Assembly: GCF_040655735.1 (NCBI RefSeq) | Contig: NZ_JBFAKK010000025.1 | Span: 1 to 53,503, forward strand | Length of the DNA stretch: 53,503 nt | From: Phytomonospora sp040655735 | GTDB taxonomy: Bacteria > Actinomycetota > Actinomycetes > Mycobacteriales > Micromonosporaceae | Reading direction: 5' to 3' | In this document: in pieces, positions 15,141 to 22,593 of the stretch | How positions within the stretch are numbered: position 1 is the first letter of the stretch | Layout: every line of letters begins with the position of its first letter | Notes under the pieces: generated by a model | What the model was told of the DNA's origin: nothing | The model's database searches: none | What the model saw: only the letters and a program-made list of their open reading frames with translations | Position numbers and translations under genes: made by a program

Positions 15141-16060
15141 TGGACGCAGGGCAGATCGGGTCGGTCACGTGTTACCGCCACCCACAGCGCGAGACATATG
15201 TTCGCTGCTCACGGTGCAACCGCCCGATCTGCCCTAATTGTATGCATGAAGCCTCAGTCGGCTTCCAATGTCCGGAATGCGTGAATGAGGGCCGTCGTAC
15301 GGTCCGGCGCGCGGCCGGCAGCTTCGGCGGCGGAGTCGTCGCCAAGACCGAGTACGTCACCTTCACGCTGATCGCGCTCAACGTCGCGATCTTCCTCCTC
15401 GACGCGATCCTGTCGAAGGGCTCCTCTCTCGGCGGTTTCGGCATCGGCGGGGGCAGTGGTTTCAGCCCCATCCAGCTCTACGGCGCGGTTCTCGGCGTCA
15501 GCGCCGAGTCGGGCGGAACCGTCTACACCGGAGTCTCCGAAGGCGCCTACTACCGTCTCCTGAGCGCCGACTTCGTCCACTTCGGACTGCTGCACATCGG
15601 GCTGAACATGTGGGCCCTCTACGTTCTGGGCCGCTACCTCGAACGCACCCTCGGGCACATCCGCTTCGCCGCGCTCTACCTCGTCGCCGGCATCGGCGGC
15701 AACGTCGCGGTCTACCTGTTCAGCAGCCCGCTGCAACTGTCGGCGGGCGCCTCGACCTCGATCTTCGGCCTGTTCGTCGCGGTCTTCTTCATCAACCGCA
15801 AACTCGGCCGCGAGACGACCTCGATCGTCGTCCTGCTCGTCATCAACGTGATGGCGACCTTCTGGATCAGCTCGATCAGCATCGCCGGGCACATCGGCGG
15901 CCTGGTCACCGGCGCGATCCTCTCCCTCGGCCTGGCCTACGCCCCCCGCGGGAAGCGGACCCTCGTGCAGGCCGGCGTCTTCGTCTTCGTGCTCATCGTG
16001 CTCGCCGTCATGGTCGCCTACCGCACCCAGGTGCTCCTGGGCGATCCGTTCTACGGCTAG
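15140..16060 (+). CDS. Rhomboid-family intramembrane serine protease with N-terminal zinc-binding domain, 306 aa
   Basis: An N-terminal B-box-like zinc module (CYRHPQRETYVRCSRCNRPI, then CPNCMHEASVGFQCPEC) precedes six to seven membrane helices. Rhomboid landmarks are HIGLNMWALYVLGRYLE, the active-site serine in AGASTSIFGLF, and the catalytic His in AGHIGGLVTG. The usual GxSG motif reads GAST here, so the glycine after the nucleophile is replaced by Thr. Activity is still plausible because the Ser/His dyad is kept. It is expected to cleave membrane proteins within the bilayer. It is co-transcribed with the cyclophilin. Confidence 0.92.
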   Translation: MDAGQIGSVTCYRHPQRETYVRCSRCNRPICPNCMHEASVGFQCPECVNEGRRTVRRAAGSFGGGVVAKTEYVTFTLIALNVAIFLLDAILSKGSSLGGFGIGGGSGFSPIQLYGAVLGVSAESGGTVYTGVSEGAYYRLLSADFVHFGLLHIGLNMWALYVLGRYLERTLGHIRFAALYLVAGIGGNVAVYLFSSPLQLSAGASTSIFGLFVAVFFINRKLGRETTSIVVLLVINVMATFWISSISIAGHIGGLVTGAILSLGLAYAPRGKRTLVQAGVFVFVLIVLAVMVAYRTQVLLGDPFYG

Positions 16061-16070
16061 AGCCACCCCT

Positions 16071-16283
16071 GTGTCCGGAGGTGCCCACCTCCGGGTTCGT
16101 GCCCCCGCCGCCCTCGGCCTCACCGTGGCCGCGGCCGTCGCCGCCGTCCAGGCCGACCTGCCCGTGTCTGCGAGCGACGTCCAGCCTGGCGACAAGGGCG
16201 TGCTGAACTTCTGGGGCATCTCGCTCCAGTCGCGCACGACAGAAAGGGCCCCGCGCACTCGCGTGGGACCCTTTCACGCCTGA
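16071..16283 (+). CDS. Doubtful small protein, up to 70 aa
   Basis: A GTG-started frame lies 10 bases after the rhomboid stop. Its first half has a hydrophobic Ala/Val helix (ALGLTVAAAVAAVQA) that could be a signal peptide, and high third-position GC. However, there is no ribosome-binding site and the frame runs through the terminator hairpin at 16243-16274. It is more likely non-coding or a short decayed end than a real gene. Confidence 0.25.
   Translation: MSGGAHLRVRAPAALGLTVAAAVAAVQADLPVSASDVQPGDKGVLNFWGISLQSRTTERAPRTRVGPFHA
16243..16274. terminator. Bidirectional hairpin after the rhomboid gene
   Basis: The arms AAAGGGCCCCGCGC and GCGTGGGACCCTTT pair over 14 bases with one mismatch and one G-U pair, closing a 4-base loop. 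The A/T-rich outer ends could act as a U-tract in either direction. It precedes two parS sites. Confidence 0.65.
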
Positions 16284-16291
16284 GGCGGCGA

Positions 16292-16307
16292 TGTTTCACG
16301 TGAAACA
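16292..16307. promoter_or_regulatory. parS site (perfect)
   Basis: TGTTTCACGTGAAACA is the exact 16-base ParB-binding palindrome. It is followed by TACGTTCGA. A second site lies 53 bases away, in a region free of confident genes. Confidence 0.92.
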
Positions 16308-16344
16308 TACGTTCGAAGGCCTCCAGCGAGCCCGAGAAGGGGTC

Positions 16345-16360
16345 CGTTTCACGTGAAACA
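16345..16360. promoter_or_regulatory. parS site (one mismatch)
   Basis: CGTTTCACGTGAAACA matches the consensus at 15 of 16 bases and is followed by TCCGTTCGA, the same flank as the site at 13382. Confidence 0.87.
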
Positions 16361-16401
16361 TCCGTTCGACGGGTCGCCGCCGCGCGCTCAGGCCAAGCCG
16401 G

Positions 16402-17109
16402 TCAGACCAGGCGCTGCCCGCCGTCGACGTGCACCACCGAGCCGGTCGTGAAACCGTTGCGCGAGACCGCGATGAACGCCTCCGCCAGATCCTCGCCCCG
16501 GCCGACGCGCCCGACCGGCAGTCGCGCGGCCATCCCCGACAGCCTCGCCGCCCGGTCGTCGCCGGCGAGCCGGTCCCACAGGTCGGTGTCGACCCAGCCG
16601 GGCGAGACCGCGTTGACGCGAATCGGCGCGATCTCGACGGCCAGCGCCCGCACGAGCGCCTCGATCGCGCCGTTCGCGGTGGCGATCACCGCGCCGCCGG
16701 GCGCGGGCCGGTGCGCGTTGAAGCCGGCGGTGATGGTCAGCGACTCCTTGACCAGGCCGGGCGCGTACTTGGCCAGTAGCAGCGGGCCGAGGACCTTGAT
16801 GTCGAAGGCGTCGCGCGCCAGGCGCGGGTCGAGTCCGGCGACGGGCAGGTAGGCACCTGAGACGTCGACGGCGGTGGTGACGACGTGGTCGACGGGTCCG
16901 GTGAAGTCGTAGAGCTCGCGCACGCGGGTCTCGTCGGCGAGGTCGACGGTGCGGGTGCGGACGTCGCCGTCGGGAAGCGAGGCGGCGGCGTGTTCGAGGC
17001 GGGCGGCGTCGCGGCCGGCGATGACGACGGATTCGCCGCGGGTCAGGAGGGCGGCGGCGAGCACGCGGCCCATGCCGGAGCCGCCGCCGATGATCAGTGT
17101 GGTGGTCAT
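16402..17109 (-). CDS. Atypical SDR oxidoreductase lacking YxxxK, 235 aa
   Basis: The glycine-rich cofactor motif is IIGGGSGMGR (residues 6-15), and VDLAD follows beta-strand 3. The usual catalytic YxxxK is absent: the equivalent segment reads GGAVIATANGAIEALVRALA, followed by PIRVNAVSPGWVDTDLW and VVHVDGGQRLV. This is a recognisable SDR subfamily with a changed active site, so the reaction is uncertain. The ATG at 17109 is chosen because the longer frame runs into the opposite-strand regulator. It is divergent from the MmyB regulator 81 bases away, which probably controls it. Confidence 0.85.
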   Translation of the reverse strand: MTTTLIIGGGSGMGRVLAAALLTRGESVVIAGRDAARLEHAAASLPDGDVRTRTVDLADETRVRELYDFTGPVDHVVTTAVDVSGAYLPVAGLDPRLARDAFDIKVLGPLLLAKYAPGLVKESLTITAGFNAHRPAPGGAVIATANGAIEALVRALAVEIAPIRVNAVSPGWVDTDLWDRLAGDDRAARLSGMAARLPVGRVGRGEDLAEAFIAVSRNGFTTGSVVHVDGGQRLV

Positions 17110-17190
17110 GGGCCGATCCTGCGTCGCTTCGCGGGCGTCGTTCAGGGTGCGTTTCACCTGGGTGCGCGGCACCCCCTTTAGGCTTGCGCG

Positions 17191-18021
17191 GTGGACAACG
17201 AGCTGGGCGTCTTCCTGCGTGCCCGGCGGGCGAGGGTGGCGCCCGCCGATCTCGGGCTGCCCGAGGGCGAGCGTCGTCGCACGCCGGGGTTGCGGCGTGA
17301 AGAGCTGGCGGCGGCGGTCGGGGTGAGCGTCGACTACTACACGCGGCTGGAGCAGGGGCGCGAGTCGCGGCCGAGTGTGCGGCTGGTGCGGTCGCTGCAG
17401 GTCGTGTTGCGGTTGGGCGAGGACGAGTGCGCGCATCTGGACTCGCTGGTGCTGCGCGCGGCGGGCGCGCGGGCGCGGGCGGGTGCGCCGCCGGAGCCGA
17501 CGCAGGCGCAGCGGCGGCTCGTCGAGACGGTCAGTCCGGCGCCCGCGTACCTGCTGAGCCGGGTCAGCGACGTGCTCGCGGTCAACGCCGAGGGCCTGGC
17601 GCTGCTGCCGGGCCTGGCGGAGGCGCCGGCGCGGATGAACACGATCCGCTACATCTTCCGCGACCCGCGTGCCCGCGAGATCCTCGGCGACTGGGCGGCC
17701 TCGTGCGCCGACAACGTCGCGCATCTACGCTCGGTCGGCACCGCCGACCCGCACGCCGCCGACCTGGCCGCGCTGGTCGCCGAGCTCTCGGCGGCCTCCC
17801 CGGAGTTCGCCGGGCTGTGGGCGCGCTACGACGTGCGCCGGTGGAGTTCGCGGACGAAGAGCTTCCGGCATCCGGTGGCCGGCGAGTTGGAGCTGACATC
17901 ACAGACGCTGGCGCTGCCCGAGGGCGGACGGCGGCTGGTGGTGTACCAGGCCGAGCCGGGTTCGGCCGCCGAGAAGGCCCTGGCGCTGCTCGGCGCCGAA
18001 CCCCCTGAGGAGATGCCGTGA
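17191..18021 (+). CDS. MmyB-type helix-turn-helix regulator, 276 aa
   Basis: An XRE-type DNA-binding domain is at the N-terminus, with the family hallmark RRTPGLRREELAAAVGVSVD and YYTRLEQGRESRPS. A PAS-like MmyB ligand-binding domain follows (AYLLSRVSDVLAVNAEG, then FRDPRAREILGDW and FRHPVAGELEL). Such domains bind fatty acids or similar small ligands and usually control a neighbouring redox enzyme. It is divergent from the SDR at 16402, giving an obvious regulator-target pair. The GTG start at 17191 fits the family N-terminus. A degraded homologue lies at 13134 and another intact one at 27609. Confidence 0.92.
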   Translation: MDNELGVFLRARRARVAPADLGLPEGERRRTPGLRREELAAAVGVSVDYYTRLEQGRESRPSVRLVRSLQVVLRLGEDECAHLDSLVLRAAGARARAGAPPEPTQAQRRLVETVSPAPAYLLSRVSDVLAVNAEGLALLPGLAEAPARMNTIRYIFRDPRAREILGDWAASCADNVAHLRSVGTADPHAADLAALVAELSAASPEFAGLWARYDVRRWSSRTKSFRHPVAGELELTSQTLALPEGGRRLVVYQAEPGSAAEKALALLGAEPPEEMP

Positions 18022-18028
18022 TGACCAG

Positions 18029-18424
18029 GTGAGCCGCGCCGAAGAGGACACCAACCGCCGCATGCTCCGCGCACGCGACGCCATGGACCGCGCCTACGCG
18101 CAACCGCTCGACGTCCCCACGCTCGCGCGCATCGCCCACGTGTCGGAGGCGCACTTCAACCGCACCTTCCGCGCGACCTTCGGCGAGACCCCGCACCGCT
18201 ACCTCCAGCGCCGCCGCGTCGAGCGCGCCATGTTCCTGCTGCGCCAGACCCGAAAGAGCGTCACCGACATCTGCTTCGAGGTCGGCTTCGGCAGCCTCGG
18301 CACGTTCAGCCGCACCTTCCACGACATCGTCGGCAAGTCCCCGCGCACCTACCGCAACGACAACGCCACCGCCGCCTACATCCCGACCTGCTACACCAAG
18401 GCGTGGGGCCGGCCGAGAGCCTGA
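18029..18424 (+). CDS. AraC-family transcriptional regulator (DNA-binding domain only), 131 aa
   Basis: A short AraC/XylS protein of two helix-turn-helix motifs without an N-terminal effector domain. The motifs are VPTLARIAHVSEAHFNRTFR and VTDICFEVGFGSLGTFSRTF, followed by KSPRTYR. The C-terminal tail (about 25 residues, including IPTCYTKAW) is typical of single-domain AraC proteins encoded next to glyoxalase-type genes. It starts with GTG only 7 bases after the MmyB regulator stop, and the VOC gene follows 60 bases later; co-regulation with the VOC gene is likely. Confidence 0.88.
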   Translation: MSRAEEDTNRRMLRARDAMDRAYAQPLDVPTLARIAHVSEAHFNRTFRATFGETPHRYLQRRRVERAMFLLRQTRKSVTDICFEVGFGSLGTFSRTFHDIVGKSPRTYRNDNATAAYIPTCYTKAWGRPRA

Positions 18425-18484
18425 GCGGCGAGAACAGCGGTTTCGGATAAGTTTTCGGCCGCCCACGTCGGTAACGTCGACACC

Positions 18485-18895
18485 ATGTTCAACACCATCA
18501 CGCACTCGCAGATCTACGTCCTCGACCAGGACGAGGCCCTCGACTTCTACGTCGGCAAACTCGGCCTCGAAGTCACCGCCGACGTCGACATGGGCTTCAT
18601 GCGCTGGCTGACCGTCGGCATCCCCGGCGACACCAACCGCCAGATCCTGCTGGAAAAGCCCGGCCCTCCGTCACTGTCGGAGGAGACCGCCGAGCAGGTC
18701 CGCGCGCTGGTCACCAAGGGCGCCACGGGCGGCGGGCTGATCTTCACCACCGACGACTGCCGCAAGACCTACGAGACGCTCAAGGCCAAGGGCGTCGAGT
18801 TCACCGACGAGCCCACCGAGCAGCCGTACGGCATCGACTGCGGGCTGCGCGACCCCTTCGGCAACAGCATCCGCTTCACCCAGCTGCCCTCCTGA
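18485..18895 (+). CDS. VOC-superfamily (glyoxalase/bleomycin-resistance fold) protein, 136 aa
   Basis: Two beta-alpha-beta-beta-beta modules are visible. The first begins ITHSQIYVLDQDEALDFYVGKLGLEV and the second contains GGGLIFTTDDCRKTYETLKAKG and ends in DPFGNSIRFTQ. His8 and the C-terminal acidic positions could bind a metal. The family includes dioxygenases, glyoxalases and antibiotic-binding proteins, and the reaction here is unknown. An AraC regulator precedes it. TAACGT lies 8 bases before the ATG, consistent with a leaderless transcript separate from the regulator. Confidence 0.88.
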   Translation: MFNTITHSQIYVLDQDEALDFYVGKLGLEVTADVDMGFMRWLTVGIPGDTNRQILLEKPGPPSLSEETAEQVRALVTKGATGGGLIFTTDDCRKTYETLKAKGVEFTDEPTEQPYGIDCGLRDPFGNSIRFTQLPS

Positions 18896-18910
18896 GGCCG
18901 GACGCGACAA

Positions 18911-18936
18911 CGGCCCCGCGCACGAGCGCGGGGCCG
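18911..18936. terminator. Bidirectional terminator between convergent genes
   Basis: CGGCCCCGCGC and GCGCGGGGCCG form a perfect 11-base stem around ACGA. It lies between the stops of the VOC gene and the acyl-CoA dehydrogenase and can serve both. Confidence 0.8.
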
Positions 18937-18948
18937 CCACGTCCTCGC

Positions 18949-20097
18949 CTAGAACCCCAGGTCGCGGGCGATGATCATGCGCTGGACCTCCGAGGTCCCC
19001 TCACCGATCTCCAGGATCTTCGAGTCGCGCCACATCCGCGCCACCGGGTACTCGTTCATGAACCCGTACCCGCCGTGGATCTGCGTCGCCGCCCGCGCGT
19101 TGTCCACCGCGCACTCCGACGCGTGCAGCTTCGCGATCGCCGCCTGCCGCTTGAACGGCTCACCGGCCAGCATCCGCGCCGCCGCGTCGTAGTACGCCAG
19201 CCGCGACGTGTGCGCGCGGGTCTCCATGTCGGCGACCATGAACTGGATCGCCTGGTTCTGCCCGATCGGACGGCCGAAGGCCTCCCGCTGATGCGCGTAC
19301 TTGATCGACTCGTCGACACAGCCCTGCGCCAGGCCCACCGACAGCGCGGCGATCGCGATGCGCCCCTCGTCGAGGATCCGCAGGAACTGCGCGTACCCGC
19401 GACCGCGCTCGCCGACGAGGTTGGCCAGCGGCACGCGCACGTCGTCGAAGAACAGCTCGCGGGTGTCGGAGGCCAGCCAGCCGACCTTCGAGTACTCGTC
19501 GGCGACGGTGAAGCCCGGTGTCCCGCGCGGCACGATGATCGAGGAGATCTCCGGGCCGCCCTTCTCGGTCGTCCCGGTGACGGCGGTGACCGTCACGAAG
19601 TCGGTGATGTCGGTGCCGGCGTTGGTGATGAAGCACTTCGAGCCGTTGATGACCCACTCGTCGCCGTCGACGACGGCCTTCGTCTTGGTCGCGCCGGCGT
19701 CCGAGCCGCCGCCGGGCTCGGTGAGCCCGAACGCCGCCAGGGCCTCACCCCGGCACAGGCGCGGCAGCCACTTCGCCTTCTGCTCCTCGGTGCCGAAGCG
19801 GTAGATCGGCATCGCGCCGAGGGAGACGGCCGCTTCGAGGGTGATCGCCACCGACGAGTCGACGCGCGCGAGCTCCTCCAGCGCCAGGCAGAGCGCGAAG
19901 TAGTCGCCGCCCATGCCGCCGTACTCCTCGCTGAACGGCAGGCCGAACAGGCCCATCTGCCCCATCTGGCGGACCAGCTCGTAGGGGAACTTGCGCTGCT
20001 CGTAGAACTCGCCGATCACCGGTGCGACCTTGTCGGTCGCGAAGGCCCGCACGCTCTCCCGCAGCGCCGAATACTCTTCGGACAGTCCAAAGTGCAT
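18949..20097 (-). CDS. Acyl-CoA dehydrogenase, probably isovaleryl-/short-branched-chain type, 382 aa
   Basis: A full-length FAD-dependent acyl-CoA dehydrogenase. Landmarks are FGLTEPGGGSDAGATKTKAV (FAD/substrate contacts), WVINGSKCFITNAG, ATQIHGGYGFMNEYPVARMWRD and the C-terminal IGEGTSEVQRMIIARDLG. AAAAAGGAG lies 7 bases before the ATG. It follows the carboxyltransferase gene by 14 bases on the same strand, so the pair is one transcript. With the carboxylase subunits and HMG-CoA lyase of this window it fits the leucine/isovalerate pathway, where it would oxidise isovaleryl-CoA. Substrate assignment is inferred from context. Confidence 0.92.
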   Translation of the reverse strand: MHFGLSEEYSALRESVRAFATDKVAPVIGEFYEQRKFPYELVRQMGQMGLFGLPFSEEYGGMGGDYFALCLALEELARVDSSVAITLEAAVSLGAMPIYRFGTEEQKAKWLPRLCRGEALAAFGLTEPGGGSDAGATKTKAVVDGDEWVINGSKCFITNAGTDITDFVTVTAVTGTTEKGGPEISSIIVPRGTPGFTVADEYSKVGWLASDTRELFFDDVRVPLANLVGERGRGYAQFLRILDEGRIAIAALSVGLAQGCVDESIKYAHQREAFGRPIGQNQAIQFMVADMETRAHTSRLAYYDAAARMLAGEPFKRQAAIAKLHASECAVDNARAATQIHGGYGFMNEYPVARMWRDSKILEIGEGTSEVQRMIIARDLGF

Positions 20098-20111
20098 GGT
20101 AATACTCCTTT

Positions 20112-21656
20112 TTAGACTGGCGTGATGCCGTGTCGACGGCGCGAGAAGGTGCGGTCCTTGGTCGCCGCGGCCGCGTAACGGGCGATCAGCTCGTCACGCA
20201 GCCGGTCCGGTTCGACGATCGTGTCGACGACCAGCTCGGCGGCCAGGTGGGTGATGTCGATGTCTTCCTCGTAGGCCGCGCGCTGGTCGGCGATGAACTT
20301 CGCGCGCTCCTCGTCGTCCTCGATGGCCGCGATCTTGCGGGCGTACACCGCGTTCACGGCCGCGTCGGCGCCCATGACGGCGATCTTCGCCGTGGGCAGC
20401 GCGATCGTCGCGTCGGGCGCGAAACCGGGACCGGCCATGGCGTAGAGCCCGGCGCCGTAGGCCTTGCGGACCACCACGCACATCTTCGGGACGGTCGCCT
20501 CGGAGATCGCGCTGATCATCTTGGCACCGTGGCGGATGATGCCCTGCTTCTCGACGGCCGAGCCGACCATGAAGCCTGGCACGTCGGCCAGGAACAGCAG
20601 CGGGAGGTTGAAGGCGTCGCACAGCTGCACGAAACGCGCCGCCTTGTCGGCGGAGTCGACGAACAGCACGCCGCCCTTGAACATGGAGTTGTTGGCGACC
20701 ACGCCGATCGGCTGCCCGTTGAGGCGCGCGAACCCGGTGGTGAGCTCCTTGGCCCAGCGCGCCTGGATCTCGAAGAAGCTGCCCTCGTCGACGAGCCCCT
20801 TGACGAGCTTGCGGATGTCGAAGGCCTGCCGCTCGTTCGGCGGGACCAGCGTGGACAGTTCGGCCGGCTCCGGTTCGCGGGCCTCGGTCACCGGACCCTG
20901 TCCACTGTGGTTGGACGGCAGGTAGCTCAGGTAGTCGCGGACGACCTGGAGGGCGTCGGCCTCGGTCTTGCACAGGAAGTGCCCCACACCCGACTCGGTG
21001 GTGTGCATCTTCGCGCCGCCCATGGCCTCCAGCGTCGTCTTCTCGCCGGTCACCATCTCGACCATGCGGTCCGACCCCAGGTACATCGAGGCGTTGCCCT
21101 CGACCATCGCGACCACGTCGCAGAACGCCGGGATGTAGGCGCCGCCGGCCGCGCTCGGCCCGAACAGGGCGCACACCTGCGGAATGGAACCCGAGGCGCG
21201 GACCTGGTTGTAGAAGATCCGCCCGGCGCCGCGACGGCCCGGGAACAGCTCCACCTGGTCGGTGATGCGGGCGCCGGCGGAGTCGACGAGGTAGACCATC
21301 GGCACCTGCGTGTCGTAGGCCCGCTCGGTGATCCGCAGCAGCTTCTCGACCGTCCGCGCGCCCCACGACCCGGCCTTGACCGTCGAGTCGTTGGCGGCGA
21401 GGCACACCCGGCGGCCGTCGATGGTCGCCGTGCCGGTCACCACGCCGTCGGCGGGCAGGTCCGGGTCGCCGCCCGGCCCCGTCGACAGGGCGTTGGCGAA
21501 CAGCCCGTCCTCGACGAAGGAGCCTTCGTCGACCAGCAGCGCGATGCGCTCGCGGGCGAAGAGCTTGCCTTTGGCGCGGTTGGCCGCGTGGTACTTCTCG
21601 GCCCCACCGGACCGAATCTGCTTGGAGAGCTCGTCGAGGTTGTGCTCGTGCTTCAT
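20112..21656 (-). CDS. Acyl-CoA carboxylase carboxyltransferase (beta) subunit, methylcrotonyl-CoA type, 514 aa
   Basis: A complete carboxyltransferase with two crotonase-like halves. Visible marks are KLFARERIALLVDEGSF, the GGAYIPAFCDVVAMVEG acyl-CoA oxyanion region, and in the second half the carboxybiotin-binding ADVPGFMVGSAVEKQGIIRH and YGAGLYAMAGPGFAPD. It transfers CO2 from carboxybiotin to an acyl-CoA. Coupling to an acyl-CoA dehydrogenase here and to HMG-CoA lyase and biotin carboxylase elsewhere in the window suggests 3-methylcrotonyl-CoA, though propionyl-CoA cannot be excluded. A TTAACG-type operator lies 30 bases upstream. Confidence 0.92.
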   Translation of the reverse strand: MKHEHNLDELSKQIRSGGAEKYHAANRAKGKLFARERIALLVDEGSFVEDGLFANALSTGPGGDPDLPADGVVTGTATIDGRRVCLAANDSTVKAGSWGARTVEKLLRITERAYDTQVPMVYLVDSAGARITDQVELFPGRRGAGRIFYNQVRASGSIPQVCALFGPSAAGGAYIPAFCDVVAMVEGNASMYLGSDRMVEMVTGEKTTLEAMGGAKMHTTESGVGHFLCKTEADALQVVRDYLSYLPSNHSGQGPVTEAREPEPAELSTLVPPNERQAFDIRKLVKGLVDEGSFFEIQARWAKELTTGFARLNGQPIGVVANNSMFKGGVLFVDSADKAARFVQLCDAFNLPLLFLADVPGFMVGSAVEKQGIIRHGAKMISAISEATVPKMCVVVRKAYGAGLYAMAGPGFAPDATIALPTAKIAVMGADAAVNAVYARKIAAIEDDEERAKFIADQRAAYEEDIDITHLAAELVVDTIVEPDRLRDELIARYAAAATKDRTFSRRRHGITPV

Positions 21657-21685
21657 ACCTGCCGCCTCGCTGCGCCGGACGTCCC

Positions 21686-21699
21686 TTAACGAGCGTTAG
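21686..21699. promoter_or_regulatory. TetR-type operator upstream of carboxyltransferase
   Basis: TTAACGAGCGTTAG is a near-perfect 14-base dyad located 30 bases before the carboxyltransferase start. The same sequence with a GT centre occurs before the biotin carboxylase (35307-35320), and a TGAACG variant precedes the tetR gene (35964-35977). The three sites tie both gene groups to one regulator. Confidence 0.72.
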
Positions 21700-21741
21700 G
21701 TTATCCGAGATCGGGGCCGGCCGCACAGGCGGAGGGCGCCG

Positions 21742-21772
21742 AAAAGCGGGAGCGACGTCACGTCGCTCCCGC
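21742..21772 (-). terminator. Rho-independent terminator of the His-Gly chaplin gene
   Basis: On the minus strand, GCGGGAGCGACG and CGTCGCTCCCGC form a perfect 12-base stem with a 3-base loop, followed by TTTT. It lies 22 bases after the chaplin stop. Confidence 0.82.
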
Positions 21773-21794
21773 CCTCATGCCTTGGGTGCTGCTA

Positions 21795-22283
21795 CTAGCC
21801 GTTGTTGGCGGTGGCGTTGCCGCTGCAGCCGGCGTTGGCGACGCCGAGAATGGCGAGCGAGTTGCCGCACACCGACACCGGGATCTGCACGTCGGTGTCG
21901 ACCTGGTTGCCGTTCAGGAGGCCGTAGTTGTCACTCGTGTGGTTGCCGCCGTGGCCGTGGCCGTGGCCGTGGCCGTGCCCGTGGCCGTGCCCGTGGCCGT
22001 GGCCGTGGCCGTGGCCGTGGCCCTTCTTGCCGTGGCTGGTGTTCATCGTGGCGGTCGAGTCACCGTGGCAGCCGGCGTTGGCGACGCCGAGAATACCGAT
22101 CGCGTTTCCGCAAACGCTGACCGGAACCTGGACGCCGGTGAGGATCTGGTTGCCGTTTCCGGCACCGTAGTTGTCACTCGTCGTGGCGTTTCCGCCGGCC
22201 TGCGCGGTACCACCCGCGAGCAGAACCAGTCCGGCGGCGATCATGCCGACTCGTACGCCGTTGCGCGCGAGGCTTGAGTTCAT
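21795..22283 (-). CDS. Two-domain chaplin with a His-Gly repeat linker, 162 aa
   Basis: A signal peptide (VGMIAAGLVLLAGGTAQA) precedes two chaplin domains, each with the motif pattern SDNYGxxNGNQ, VPVSVCGNxxxILGVANAGC (two Cys). Between them lies an almost pure (Gly-His) tract of 12 His, then GGNH. Chaplins are secreted amphipathic proteins that form amyloid rodlets on aerial hyphae and spores. There is no LPXTG-type sorting signal. The His-Gly linker is unusual and could bind Zn, Ni or Cu. GGAAG lies 7 bases before the ATG, and a U-tailed terminator follows. Confidence 0.92.
   Translation of the reverse strand: MNSSLARNGVRVGMIAAGLVLLAGGTAQAGGNATTSDNYGAGNGNQILTGVQVPVSVCGNAIGILGVANAGCHGDSTATMNTSHGKKGHGHGHGHGHGHGHGHGHGHGHGHGGNHTSDNYGLLNGNQVDTDVQIPVSVCGNSLAILGVANAGCSGNATANNG
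21951..22022. repeat. Twelve-unit hexanucleotide tandem repeat inside the chaplin gene
   Basis: Twelve consecutive GTGSCC units encode, on the minus strand, the alternating Gly-His tract. Ten units are GTGGCC and two are GTGCCC. The array is nearly perfect and in frame, so it is prone to copy-number change by slippage, which would alter linker length without a frameshift. Confidence 0.9.
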
Positions 22284-22593
22284 GGAAACTTCCTGCCTTT
22301 CGGTTGACTCGTCACTTCGTCGTCTTCTTACTGCCTGGGTGGACAGGGCTTTCGCACCACCAATGTGCCAGTGAGGACTGCCTCACGTGTTGCCACCGTA
22401 AAGGGAAACGAGTCGAAAGGTTGGAGGAAACGGATTTCCACCAGGAACTTCATATTCCCCCCGTCGTTCGGGGAAGCACATTTCCCGTGCATATAGATAG
22501 ACGCCGATAGAAGTGATTCGCAACTCGCGGCGAAAGACGAGGTAAAACAAGCTTAGATATCGAAGGACACCGTTATATGATGAACACTCTCAG
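22284..22593. other. AT-richer chaplin promoter region, no gene seen
   Basis: These 310 bases are clearly poorer in GC than their surroundings and contain no credible reading frame. On the minus strand they lead into the chaplin gene, so they probably hold its promoter and developmental operators. AT-rich hexamers occur near 22490-22500 and 22555-22580. I could not identify a specific sigma-factor consensus. Confidence 0.5.

Noticed and set aside
20130..21689. 519-residue plus-strand frame
   Set aside because: Exact antisense of the carboxyltransferase gene; Asp/Gly/Val/Arg-rich, no family match.
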